NCBI GenBank assembly: GCA_003415625.1
Contig: PYIU01000002.1
Location: 1,426,001-1,490,000 of the forward strand
DNA: 64,000 bases
Direction: 5' to 3'
From: Aquanectria penicillioides
Lineage: Eukaryota > Ascomycota > Sordariomycetes > Hypocreales > Nectriaceae
Part shown: piece after piece, positions 45,801 to 57,437 of the stretch
Position numbering within the stretch: the stretch's first letter is position 1
Layout of the letters: the number at the start of each line of letters is the position of its first letter
Translations under genes and position numbers: made by a program
Notes under the pieces: model-generated
Told to the model about the DNA's origin: nothing
The model's database searches: none
Seen by the model: the letters and a program-made list of their open reading frames with translations, nothing else

Positions 45801-48800
45801 GCCTGACCCCTGGTTCCGCCTGATCATATCATAAATTAAGCCTAAAGAGATGGTTCCAGATGTTGAGCACATCCTATCCGTCGTGAGTAGTAAAAACCAA
45901 TAGTTCCACAACTGAGATTAGTATCAAGACATCTGTTTTGCGCCCTCATACTAGCCTTCCGAGGCTTGTTGACAATGAATTAGAAATGCATTCGACTGTG
46001 GATACAATTCGTTACAAGGCAACCTGTAAACATCTAGAACTAGAGGCGAAACGGCCATCCTCGTTTGATGTGTCTTGTCTGGGAAGCCCCTCCATCAACT
46101 GCACAGCCCAAGCTCGCTGCGTGTTTAGATGGACCTCCGATCTGGGATCCCCAGCTCACCGGAACTCGGATTAGTCCATCGTTTCCTCCTGCTACTAGGC
46201 AATGTCCGAAGGAGGAGGCAGTGACGTACGTCAACGTGCATACCTACTGATTATTGGGGATGTCAATTCGCATCATAGCCATGGTCTAGGAAGGTGAAAG
46301 CAATGTGCACGCTGCGGTATATGCACAGAGCTGGTTAGCAAGAGGCATACATTCAACCCCGGTATAGGTAGGTGACTGGATGGTCAACGGCATAAATTCC
46401 GAACCAGCAAACCAGAGATGTGACAGCCGTGGCACACCAGTGACCACACCATCACTCGGTCTTCGCCGACGGCTGACCAGCTTCGTCTCAATACTTGGCG
46501 CACCATCCATCTTCAAACCCACCACCAAGGCACTTCTTGCAATTTTCGTCACAGCTGAAACATGCGAAGCTTCAATTGTGAAATGCACCGTGCATGTTGC
46601 ATGCAGTCGTCTTCCTTTGGAGATTCCTCGTCACTTGTTCAGACCAAAAAATTTCCCCTTGGTTCAATGGAAGGATCATGACTCGATGTCCCGAGTTTCC
46701 CGTCTCGGGTGGATTGGCCATTGCGAATGGCCACCGCTGTGAAAACTTTTCACTGATTTCCCTCCTCGAGGCAACGCCGCGGCTGGTCTGGAGCGTGACG
46801 GACCAAGGCCATCAATCCTCCCTGACATTGAGTGTTTATTATTACGAGTGGATGTGATACTCAACCCCATACCAACTTGCCATGCTCTTTCTGAAGAGGA
46901 AATCCCCAAATCAACACCGTTGGAGTAGTTGAGGAACCCACTTGGTTCAGGGGCAATGGACAATGATGGCGCGTTAGAAGAACCGACCGTCGTGATAATG
47001 CCTCTCTTGTTGAGCAGGTGCGATGGCTCTTGCTCGGCCAACGCACCGATCGGGATCAGACCGTCACCCGACCCCTGTATTCCCATGGTGCTGGTCCCTT
47101 GCGTGGCGGCCGATGGCCTGTCCGAGGAGTAAAAATCCACCAAACCTACATTTCCGAGGAGCCACCACCGGGAACTTGGCTACCCGCCCCTTCAAATCTG
47201 CAAGGAATCTAAACAATGCCGTGGGCAGCCTTTATCGATTTCCCGCACTAGCGTGGATTGGGTTTTCTGCCATATGGGACATTGTCGAGGATGCAGCGTT
47301 GGGATGAAGGGCTCAAACGTCTCGCGTGCAACCCAACAATGCGCCATCAGATGACGTCCTCCCGTGATCTACCACTCCCACTTCCCAACCCCTCCTAGCC
47401 CGAAGACCGTCGTATTTCTCACCGACCCGGATGGTCCTAAGACTAGGCAAAACTTTCTGGGGAGTGGAAAGTAGTGGCGCCCTCAGCTGACCTGGATTTG
47501 GCTTCGCACCAGGGCCAGGTTGAATCGTCGGCTTGGTCGTCGTGACAGTGGAGTCGCGGTCTGTTCTGGAAAATTTCTAGCGTTCGCTTAAGGCTTACAT
47601 CCGGCAGCACTGCCAGATCCAACGAACCTCACCCGATGCCTGTTGTGGATGCGTGAAATGGTCTGAGCTCGGTCCAATCCCCCTGCCGATTGTCGCCCAT
47701 GCTGAAGAGAGTAGTTGCTGTATTCGTGTTTCGGATTACGGGCCCATAAATACCATTGATCATTAAATGCCTGAACAGGCAGGTCATAGAGAATGTTCGA
47801 ATTCCATATACTCGATCATCACCTTGTCCCTGGACCAGCCGCTGTCAGCCTGGGACGTCCCGCAGCATGCCGCAATGCGGAATCTACAGATCGCCCGGCA
47901 AACCGCGGGTTATCCTTCATGGCCCCTGAAAAAGCCATGACCTTCAAAAGGATGACGAGGGCAGGCGACGTGGTATCGTCGGTATGTTGATCCCTCTTCG
48001 CCCTGAAGCGCGGCTCCGTCGGCGGCTACAATCCGACCACGAAGCTCAAAAGCATCCAATCTCACCCGTAATATTGGGTGATTTCAATATTTGTTGGACA
48101 GGGTGCTTCGCCGCGCTTGATGACTCGTGATGATGATACCTGGGCCGGCCGACGGTTTCCGAATTCGAAATTGAAGACGTTGTCGGATCTTGAACTTACT
48201 CCTTCACGTCCTTTCCCATTCCTCATCAGAACGAACGTTTGATGGGGTGGTGCTGAGACGCCCAGTCCTCTATACCCTTTCGCTTGGTCCGAACAAGGCA
48301 AGGTATTGCAAGTTCATAATGTTTTCAAAACTCAAATTTTGCATCTTCGGAGTAGATCTCAGCTCAGTCAACATTTGAGATTAGATGTTGTACTGAAGGG
48401 TTAACTCTCGACAGCTCTAGCTCTGGTGGACCGTTTTGATGCCACTAGTTTAGCGGTCACCCGCTCCCGAAGGTTTGGGGGACGTTGAGACATCACGGCG
48501 GCATTCCTTGCTTGGCGTGATATCTCAGCCCGAGATTTAATTGTGTGGCCAAATGATTCACCGAGGCATCTGACACTGCTCACCAAATAGAAATAATATG
48601 GCGAGCAACGAAGTCACAAGGATTGCCAGATGTCGATGTAGATCAGGTGATTTGAACAGTGCGAAAGTCCGATTACGACCCTCAACACTGTATTGCACAC
48701 TGTATATTTCCCCGATTGAGATGTTGTTCACGGAGCTTGGGCCATTTGAAAGTAAACAAACCCCCACCAGCAATACACGCGCCATCACCAAATTTGACAT

Positions 48801-48910
48801 CATACGAACCGGCTTAAGACATCCCTCCCGGAGGATTACGGCCCTCTTTTTGCTCAGACTGCTTACTGAACAGTTGCAAATTATTCGAGTTTCCTGCTCA
48901 ATACCCAAAA
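42841..48910. other. 6-kb gene-poor region
   Basis: Upstream of the bZIP gene. It holds runs of C at 45262-45276 and 45637-45648, some GTACGTACC and GGTTAGGTAGGT elements near 43505, 43635 and 44354, and only short frames without family features. No transposon ends, rRNA or tRNA seen. Confidence 0.45.
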
Positions 48911-51223
48911 ATGTCCACCCCGCGCCGCCGTTCCGCTCGACTGGCGGGCGCTGCCCCTGGAAAGGTGAGTGAAGCTTCGTGATACTTCGTCAAAACAAAC
49001 ACCAGGATAGCGGTCTAACTAGGTCGTCTAGGCCAAGGCTGTCACGCCTAGTCTGTCTTCCGTCTCCGAATATACGGAAGCCCTTGAGCAACAGCTTCCC
49101 GAACAGCTTCCCGAGCATGTCAATAATGTCGCCCGGTCGTCCCCTCCTCCTGCTCCGTCGACACCAGCCTCATCAGCGGTCAAGCCTCCTCACGATGAGA
49201 TGCACCCAAGCAAGGCACATCAAACCATGGGGCAGCCCTCGTCGGCTCTGAGGCTGGGCTTCTCCGACATCAAGGCTGTTGAGAAGGACAGAAGCCGCTT
49301 GGGTTTGCCTCCCACTCCATCCAAGGCTGGCCCGCCGTCCACGCCTTTCACCTTCCGAGTTGCTCGTGAGGCTGCCGACACTCAGCTGAGTGGGGATGCT
49401 CAACGGTTGATGGAGGAACTTCGAGAGCAGGCTGCAAAGATCAAGGCAGATTTGGTCGCTCAACGCGAGGCTGAAAGTGCTGGCACTGATGCGCATGATC
49501 GCAAGATAGCCAAGCCCAAGGGGAATCCGGCCGTTACAGTGCTGCTCACATGGCGGAATTCAAGAAGATGGATTCTATTGAAGGTCACGCGTCGGCTTGG
49601 AGAGCTCAGAATGGACGGTTTACGCCTGTTGTGTCAACCTTGAAGCGATCGCCCTCGAAGGCGAACTTGGATTCTACACCAACCTCGCAGACCAAAGCAG
49701 GCCTCAAACGGTCGCCTTCCAAAGCCGACCTGGATGCCACTCCCACATCCCAGATTAAGCCCACCCTCCACCGTTCTGCTTCGAAGCCTAATCTGCAGCC
49801 TGCTACTCCTACCACACCGCGTCTGAAGCCAAGTTTAAAGCGTAAGTCATCCAGAGCGAACCTGGATGACTATCAGCAGTCCCCATCCCCCAAGAAGACA
49901 GCACCCCCTCCCTCTTTACCAAAGCCCCAGATCTTCACCAATGTTGATACTCGTGATAGACGGGAGCAGCGTGTTACCTCGAAGAGATTCAAGCAGCATG
50001 TGGAGGATGATGCTTCGACTACTCGCCCTGTCTCTCGTGACGGCACCTCGATTCCTCGGCCGAAGTCAAGTGTGATTGGTTCAGTCAAGCCAGTTCCTCT
50101 ACCTTCGAGCTTCACCCGGCTCATCAGCCCCACTAAGGCTTCCCTGGCTCAGACTGCTGCCCAAGGCAAGCCAACTATTTCTCTGGTCAAGTCGCCATCG
50201 AAACCAGAGCTTGGAAAGACCCTCACAAAGTCTACAAGCCTTCAGAGCCTGGCGGCCCCTGCCAAGCCCACACCCACTCCCCGTGCCCGCGTTATCAGTC
50301 CTGGCCGATTCGAGCGGGTTAAGTCGATCCTTCGAGGACATCGAACAGCTTCGGGCAATGTCCAAACGGCCATCCCTGGCCCATCCGCCTCCCAGACACC
50401 CGGCCCCCCAAAAGTCGAGAAGGCTCTTCCTCCCGTTCCCATGACCACGCCACGACGCAAGGTTACGAAACATGTTGCTTTTACACCCGAGGTAATTCGT
50501 CTTTCCGCAGAGCAGGTCTCTCCATCGCCCCAGAAGATGGTACCTAAGTCCCAGCCCCTACGGACTCTGCAGGAGGACGGGTATTCCGCTCTTGATAGTG
50601 TGCTTGCCAAGACCAAGTCGGATGATGTAGTTTATCCTGATCTCTCTGGCTTTCGACCTCTGCCAAAGCCTCCTGCCCAACAGGAGGATGCTCGCAAGCC
50701 CCCATCGGTTCCAGGAACCTTCACCTTCAGAAGCGACCACACCATTGAATTTGGCGATGCTCCCACCACTGGTTTCGGTGGTTCAGCAGGGCAATCCAGC
50801 GTTCGTCAAGTTAGAAAATCTCTGAAGCCCGTGGCTGAAATGCCCGGTAGCTTCCCGGCTCCATCATCTCCTGGCTCCCATCCCAACAAGGAGAACAAGG
50901 CCCCATCCATTGCCAAGATGATCTTCGGGGCCCCTCACGGCATGTCCAACAAGAAGCGCCACCGCGCTAGTTGGGACGAGGAGGAGAATGAGCTGCAGGA
51001 TGCCGACCGGGCAGCAAAGAAGCGGAAGAACCAGCATGTCCCGGAAGGTGAGGCGCTCCTCGCCCCTCGACTTGTTGGGAGTACCCCCAGGAGCAGTGCC
51101 AAGAAGCCCCAGACTGGCCGATCGGTTTCTGCAACCCCTAGTTCTGCTAGCCCTACCAAGAAGCGTGGCATTATGAGTATGAGCCGACTCAACATGCTCG
51201 CGCGCCCCAAGAACCGGGGTTAG
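48911..51223 (+). CDS. Unrecognised basic Ser/Pro-rich protein with SP/TP sites
   Basis: Exon 1 48911-48964 (MSTPRRRSARLAGAAPGK), intron 48965-49031 (GTGAGT..CTAG, branch TCTAAC), exon 2 49032-51223. The frame slips near 49524; one more A (GGGGAAATCC) gives KPKGKSGRYSAAHMAEFKK and a 748-residue protein. I do not recognise the family. Visible features: a helix-rich segment LMEELREQAAKIKADLVAQR; near-repeats KRSPSKANLDSTPTSQ, KRSPSKADLDATPTSQ and HRSASKPNLQPATPT; many SP/TP sites; KVTKHVAFTPE, resembling a KVxF-type PP1-docking motif; SNKKRHRASWDEEENELQ; and a basic end. Composition suggests a nuclear, CDK-regulated chromosome or spindle protein, but this is inference only. The N-terminal TPRRRSARLAG also looks like a chromatin-protein start. 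Confidence 0.78.
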
Positions 51224-51965
51224 TCCAACTCAACGGATATTGCGAGGCACCATATGGATGATACCACGAGGCGTCGTTCGCTGTCTGGATGATTGTATAG
51301 TACGAAACTCGCCCACCTATGGAATACTTGAACTGCCTCCTTACTCGGCCTCGAGAATTTCTGTATTGTCAATAGTTCTTGTTACCATTGACGCCAAAAA
51401 TTTCTGGCCTTTAGGCGAACGTTTTGGCACATAGGGATGTGGATGAGAATGATGAAAACGTGGCTTTGTTCAGCTGGAGTTTTGAGATTGTATTTCCTGG
51501 CTGGAAAGGTCTGCATTTGCATTTGGCGGGATACGGATGAAAGGTTGATTGATTATACTTGTTTTTACATGCAATGAATTTGGGATACGGCACGGATAAG
51601 GGGCGTTCAGAGACAAAACATTAGGTTGTCAGATTAATAACGGAACCAAAAAATCCAAGGTGATACGGTTTTCATCTCTTGCAGTTTCTTGCTCAAAGAA
51701 TAATATGTGTTGGGTTCTCCTTCCCCCTTTGCATACTTCCTAGGATACCAAAGCGGCAGTTCATTCCCTGGTTCTCCTAGATACGTCTTGGTCTTGAACA
51801 AAATTTTTGGGAACCTGGCGACATCATAATGTTTTTTCCCTTCATATAATCTATCTTCTTCGCCCAGTCTTTGTCACACTCGGTTCGATGAATCATCAGA
51901 ACATGTCCCTAAACTAGTTTCCTTTAGGATCGATTCCCATTTATTGTTACACTCGCCACAGGGCA
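51224..51965. other. Intergenic region
   Basis: 3' region of the preceding gene and leader of the LIM-type gene (the genes run in tandem). No gene seen. Confidence 0.55.
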
Positions 51966-53472
51966 ATGCCTACTTCGAGCCCAGCTAATAACATCTTTAC
52001 TTGTACGTTCTGCTTCCATCTTTCTCAAGGCCCGCCTCACGTCATCGGCCGCTCTGCTCGCCTTGCCTGTTCAGTCTGCTACTCCGCACTGCTCGACCTC
52101 TCCATCTGCTAGGTGTGTGAGGAGCTCATCTTTCGTGGAGGCGAGTGCGTTAGCTTTGGTTGGTGCTTCTGGCACCGAGCGTGTTATGGGTGTCTCTTGT
52201 GTGGCAGCCGGTCCGTGTGCCGAGGGACTCCTATCTATGCACTGTTTCAGGGCGAGGAGCGAGAGGGGAGTGCTGCGGGAGGAGCTAAGGAGGTCATAGA
52301 AGCGCCCCTGTGTGCAGCTTGCGTGGTGGAGATGGAGATGGATGGCGTGCAGGAGGACGCCGTGGTGGTGCAGAGGGGACTGAGGAGAGTTGATGGGGTG
52401 GATGGGGGTTGACAAGGAAGAGGTGGGAGGCCAAAGAACGAAAGGGGCCAGGACACGCCCATGGGAAAAGAGGACCCAATGTGAGAAATGGGTTTGCTGT
52501 CTTTGATGGCAGCCGGCTGATATTTTCTAGTTTGATATACGGGACTCTTCATTCAGGGGTTGCGATGGAGCCGATAGCGATACCTATGGTATTGGCGATG
52601 CTTCGACAGATTGTCCCGCCCCTTTGGATACGGCAATCTGGGTCAACATATTTGACCCCATCAACGGCCCATCGTTCAAGCCCAGTCCGTTGAAACCAAT
52701 CCCCCTTTTTATGCAACGGCGATTAGTTTCGGGAATCGAAATGAATCGCCAACCATCAGCCATCGATGGATATCTCCAAACCCCGTTGCCATTAAAGAGC
52801 CGGGGTTCAAGTACATGTACAATATGTCTTACGTCTCCGGCTTCAGCCCCTTCGACTCCTAGGTCGGCAACCCCTCAGCCTGTTGGTTCCAGACCACCAA
52901 CACCGCATTCTTCAAAATTCAGGCCGTTGACGTCATCGAAAGACTTCGAGGATATTGGGTCGCTTGAGCCCAGGCGGCAATTGAAATTCGCAGTTGTCAG
53001 GGAAGAGCCCCTGAAGCGACCCTCATCACGGCTTGCTCACTCGGAGAAACACTCAGAAGCAACCTCCTCATTATATCAGACACCCCCCGAATACCCAGAT
53101 CAGATCATCCAGCCGTCACACCCTCAACCACTCTCTATCGCCAGGGCAGCCAGTCCGTTATCCTCGCAATTGACCTCTCAGCCGCAACGGATGCTTTCTA
53201 CAGCACCACCACACTCATCCGAATACCTCGAGCGATACCGGCCGGTGATGACTACTGAGGGTCGAAGACAACATCAAGTGACAGAGCCCAGAAACGATGC
53301 GGCACCCCAAGTTGCTGGCTTGAAAGAGTGGCCAAAGGGGACATCACAAGAGCCTAAGCATGGGAGTGGGATAGAAGAAGACGGTGAAGGGAAGACAAGT
53401 GTTGAGGCGAGGGATTGGGTAAGAATGAAGGGTGTTGGGGCTGAGTTGAGGCGGTTCTTTACGGGACGGTGA
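51966..53472 (+). CDS. LIM-type zinc-finger protein interrupted by a stop codon and a frame slip
   Basis: ATG at 51966 opens MPTSSPANNIFTCTFCFHLS with zinc-binding pairs CTFC, CSVC, CEELIF.., HRACYGCLLC and CAAC in a LIM-like spacing. The frame is cut by TAG at 52110-52112, between LSIC and VCEELIFRGGECVSFGWCFW; TGG (Trp) is expected there. A second break near 52405 (VDGG to LTRKRWEAKER) is cured by one more G in the run. Intron 52481-52530 (GTGAGA..CTAG, 50 nt) joins RGPN to FDIRDSSF. Exon 2 contains DTAIWVNIFDPINGPSFKPS and a Ser/Pro-rich tail ending RRFFTGR. With both repairs the length is 485 residues. LIM domains mediate protein contacts in signalling and the cytoskeleton; partner unknown. 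It is either a recent pseudogene or a normal gene with sequence errors. Confidence 0.72.
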
Positions 53473-54265
53473 AGGGTGAAAGCTGTAAATATTCCTCAGA
53501 TGGCTTAAGCAGTGACGGCAGGGCCCACGATACGAAGAGATACCCTAAATTACAACATATCTTCATCAATTGAAGTTCTTCAACGGCTTGTAGTCTCTAC
53601 TGAGTCGGTCAGTTACTGATCATTATGGGTACTATTTGTCAGTGGTCGAGCGAGATCATTATGTATTTTGTCGTTGTAAGCAAGATACTCCTTTATTACG
53701 GAGATTATTCGACTTTTTTGCAATAAAAGAAGGACATGGTGAAAAGCATGTGGCGAGAAGACATGATATGATAATAATACAAATTTGGGCTCCAATAGCA
53801 GTGAGTGTGCTGGCATGGCATATACGGGATGGGTCCTGGATCTTTTTGTCAACAGTGAAGATGGATCCGTAGCAACGGAGCTAGTGAAATAGGCGAATGA
53901 AAGCCACCCAGGCCACAGGCTGGCCGGAAAAGGCGGGCGGCACTTGAGTTTTTGGCTGGGGCGATTCTGGCGGGAAATCGGTTAACCATCGGCTGGCGAG
54001 AGGATGGATGGTGTGATTGATATGTGTGCATGAGGGAGCATCGGCGGGAATTATGCAGGGAAGACAGACGGGAGCGGGAAGATGTACTTTTTGTTGTGGC
54101 ATTTGTTGTGTATGTAAGTCTTGTTTCACTCGAGTCTCACATGGCACGGTGACGTGTTTGTTTCCTGGAGTCTGGACTCGAGTCGGGACTGGGTGCCGGT
54201 CATGCCATGCTGATCATACCAGTGCAGTACGGGCGGGCACAGGTACTGGTGCTGGCGGGTTCATC

Positions 54266-54300
54266 ATGCTCTTCATCTTCATGCTCTTCATCTTCATGCT
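54266..54300. repeat. 15-bp tandem duplication
   Basis: ATGCTCTTCATCTTC occurs twice in a row, followed by the first five bases of a third copy. Confidence 0.9.
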
Positions 54301-54530
54301 TGGAAGCTGTGCAACTGTGATGTCCTGCCTGCTACAATGGCATGAGAGGAGTCTCAAATGAACCTGGAGTAAGTTACTTCGGCACTGTACTACAGCGGCG
54401 GCGCACATGTATGCAATGGACGGCAGGCAGGTGATTGACCGGGGGGGGGGCATTGAAGCCATGGCCGTTAGCCTTCGTGGAGGGGACACACGTGCTGGGG
54501 ACTTGGATGGGATGGGAGGAGGGAAAAAGC

Positions 54531-54560
54531 TGGATGGAGTTGGATGGAGTTGGATGGAGC
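54531..54560. repeat. 10-bp tandem repeat, three copies
   Basis: TGGATGGAGT, TGGATGGAGT and TGGATGGAGC, head to tail. Confidence 0.9.
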
Positions 54561-55700
54561 AGCCCTGGCTGGTGAGTGGAGTGAGCTAAGAGGTGGACTG
54601 GACTGTGCTCAGTGCTAAAAAAGCCGGGTTGAGTTTTTCCTCTTTCGGGGGCGGGGTAAGTCAATTGCTGGCACGGAATGGTGCGAATCAGGTTGGAGTT
54701 GGCACGGTGCACTTCGGGAGATGGGTCTGGCCTGGTCCGGCGTGCTGGAGGAGATCAGCAAGGTGGACAATAGGGTCAAGGTTTGCTGGAGAGCAAAACC
54801 AAAGCATGCTCCTTGTAGCCTTGGCTTGCGATGATGAAAATGATGGCAAAAGCGGCTGTGAATTGCCTCATCGGTAAAGTTGCCGTGCTCTCAATTGAGT
54901 GCCAAATCTTGTAAGCTGAATTGGCTGCTCCCGCGACGACTGGCTGGGTAGCGACCAAAGTACTCCGTGCAGACAGCGCCAAGCCATGTGTGTCTAAGCC
55001 AGCTCCCAGCCCACATCAACTCCCTCTGGCACTGTAAGAGCCCTAACATAATATTTTCCAATTGCACCACAAAACAGGAAAAACCACAAAAAAAAATTTA
55101 ACCATCCCACCAAATTGCATGATACCCTAAGCGAGACCGGCCACCCGCACTGGACGGGGCGACGGGATTGGACTGGGTTGGAACAAGAAAGTACTCCGTG
55201 CATCTACTGTACCGGCCAGCGCCTGAGTTTCCCAATTTTGCAGGTAGCTGTGCCGGAGCTGTGCCCTGAAACCCCGCCTCCGAGCAGCGGGGGGAGGGCA
55301 CAAAAAACACTGTGTGGTGGTATGCTGGGGGGATTATTCTGTGTGTGAGTGAGGATATTGTGCGTGTGTGCGTGTGTGCGTGTGTGCGCGGGTGTCACAG
55401 AAAGGCGAGCGAGCCTCCCTCCCCGTCTCCTCCCTCTTGCTCTGTGTGTGTGCGTGTGTGTGTGGAAAGCCCAAAAGCCTAAGCCCGAAGCCCCAAACCC
55501 AAGCACAGGCGCCGCAGGCAGGTTTACTTTTCCCCATCAACCTACTCGCGACTGCGGAAAAAACACCACACAAAGGCAAGCTCCCGCCGGGTCATGCGAC
55601 CGTAACCCTCATCTCTCTCCGCCACAAGTTTGCCCCGACTCAGTGTCGCCCTTCAAGTATCTACGCCCTCCCACGGTAGGCGATAAGCCCAGGCGACAAG

Positions 55701-57437
55701 ATGTCGGTCGTCACCAAGGTACGTTGCTTGTCTGTCTGATGGTTGTGTGATGATGCTGCGTCACGATCCTGCCGTCCATTTTGCCCTTTCGTTCTGCTGC
55801 ATTTTGCTTCATCCCACTTGCCTGGCTGTCTTGGGTGCCCTCACTGTAGCCATCACCACCATCGCCCTTCACCAGCCTCGGCCCGGATGCCTTCGACAAA
55901 TAATCAACCGTCTCCCTCGGGACCTTGCTCCGTCCTCACTGCATCGCCTCGCCCTTCAGCTTCACGCCCACACACATTGAATGCGGTGGTGGTGACGGCC
56001 TCTGTTGCGATTCCGGCTCTCACTCGTCTCCCACGCCCTTGCCCTTGCAGCACCACCACAAAATTCAGAATACTGCCTTTTTACCCTGCCTTCAAAACCA
56101 CAGAAGCAATACCTCATTCATTTCTCAACTAAAATACTAATTTACTTTTTTTTAGAACCCTTTTGCTTATCTCGGTACGATTACTCCAACCCCCCCCCGC
56201 CTCCCCTCCTCGGTGCCTTTCTTCCCGGCAAACCCGCCCAATACGCCGACACGACTCCCCTCTGTTTCTCACGCTGCCCAACGCCCAATTGCTCTCTGCT
56301 AACAAATCCTGCTTTCATTACAGGTAACGACTCCGATGGCGAGGAGAAGCCCGTCGTCCCTGTCAAGACCGTCGACAAGGCTGCCACCCGCACTACCAAG
56401 CGCAATGTCGAACCCCAGGCTCCCCTGAGGCCCGCCGGCGCTGGTAACAACCGCCGTGGCCCCGGTGGTAACGAGGGTGGTGAGTTATCCGCCCCTCCTT
56501 CTTAGTCTCAAGCCAGCGGTCTGCTGCGCTTGGTATGACAGGCGAATTTCAAAATACTAACATTATTTTACAGCCTTCCGAGACCGTGGCGCTGGCAGCG
56601 AGCGCAACCACGGCCGCTCCACTGAGGAGGGTGCCCGCGGCGACCGCCGTGGAGGCTACGGTGCCCGTGTTCGCGGTGGTGAGTGACGACAAATCTCTTC
56701 CCCAACGATGCTCACCTATATTGGCATCAAAATGTATCAAGTGTAATTAACATTTATTAGGCCGTGGCTCCCGTCACCCCCGTGACCGCGATGACCGACA
56801 CCCCGCTCGTTCCGGTGCCCATGGGTACGACCAGCCCCAACCTCCTTGTTGAGAATTCTGATGTGCTAACATACCGACTTTTAGCGGTTCCGACAAGCAG
56901 GCTGCCCAGTCCGGTGCTACTGAGGGCAACGCCGAGCTGAAGGACGAGCAGGCCGGTGAGGCCATTGCCCAGTCCGAGCAGAAGGAAGCCACTGAGGATG
57001 CTGCCGAGGAGCCCGCCGAGCCCGAGGAGAAGCATGTCTCTTACACCGACTACCTCGCCCAGCAGGCTGAGAAGAAGCTCGCTCTCAACGAGTCCCACAA
57101 CCTCCGTAACGCCAACGAGGGTAGCAAGCTCGACAAGAAGTGGGCCGGCGCCGTCGCTCTTGAGAAGGAGGAGGAGGACTACTTCGCCCCTACTGGCGGC
57201 AAGGCCCAGCGCCAGCGTGAGCGCAAGGTCAAGCAGACCATTGACTTCGACCCCCGATTCGTCGAGCCCTCGCGCGACCGTGCTCCCCGCGGTGGCCGTG
57301 GTGGCCGTGGCGGCCGTGGCGGCCCTGCTGGCGAGCGAGGACGTGGTGCCCGCGGCGGACGTGGTGGCCGTGACAGCTCCTCTGCTACCATCAACACCAG
57401 CGACCAGTCCGCTTTCCCCAGCCTCGGCGGCAAATAA
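55701..57437 (+). CDS. stm1: Stm1-like ribosome-associated protein (SERBP1/Stm1 family)
   Basis: Six exons, 55701-55718, 56156-56174, 56324-56479, 56574-56678, 56761-56824 and 56885-57437 (introns 437, 149, 94, 82 and 60 nt), give 304 residues. The first two exons are only 18 and 19 nt and spell the conserved start MSVVTKNPFAYLGNDSDGEE. Next come Arg/Gly-rich segments (RDRGAGSERNHGRS, RRGGYGARVRGGRG), the conserved KHVSYTDYLAQQAEKK and KLDKKWAGAVALEKEEEDYF, and a C-terminal RGG box (GGRGGRGGRGGPAGERGRG), ending FPSLGGK. Known role: Stm1 binds 80S ribosomes, blocks the mRNA channel in starvation and preserves ribosomes; the C-terminal block is the hyaluronan/mRNA-binding family domain. Cytoplasmic and ribosome-bound, with some nuclear and telomere links in yeast. 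The frame is intact. Convergent with the transporter gene. Confidence 0.92.

Larger units (their letters stand above)
53473..55700. other. Intergenic region upstream of stm1
   Basis: No gene seen in 2.2 kb. It has two small tandem repeats (15-bp unit at 54266-54300; 10-bp unit at 54531-54560), a CA/TG-rich stretch at about 55358-55463 and two copies of AGTACTCCGTGCA (54959-54971 and 55190-55202). Confidence 0.55.

Noticed and set aside
46650..46730. tRNA-like stretch with GGTTCAATGG
   Set aside because: No anticodon arm or T arm can be drawn around it.
55719..56155. Possible C/D snoRNA inside the long first intron of stm1
   Set aside because: A C-box-like GTGATGAT is present near 55747, but no CTGA D box follows in the intron.
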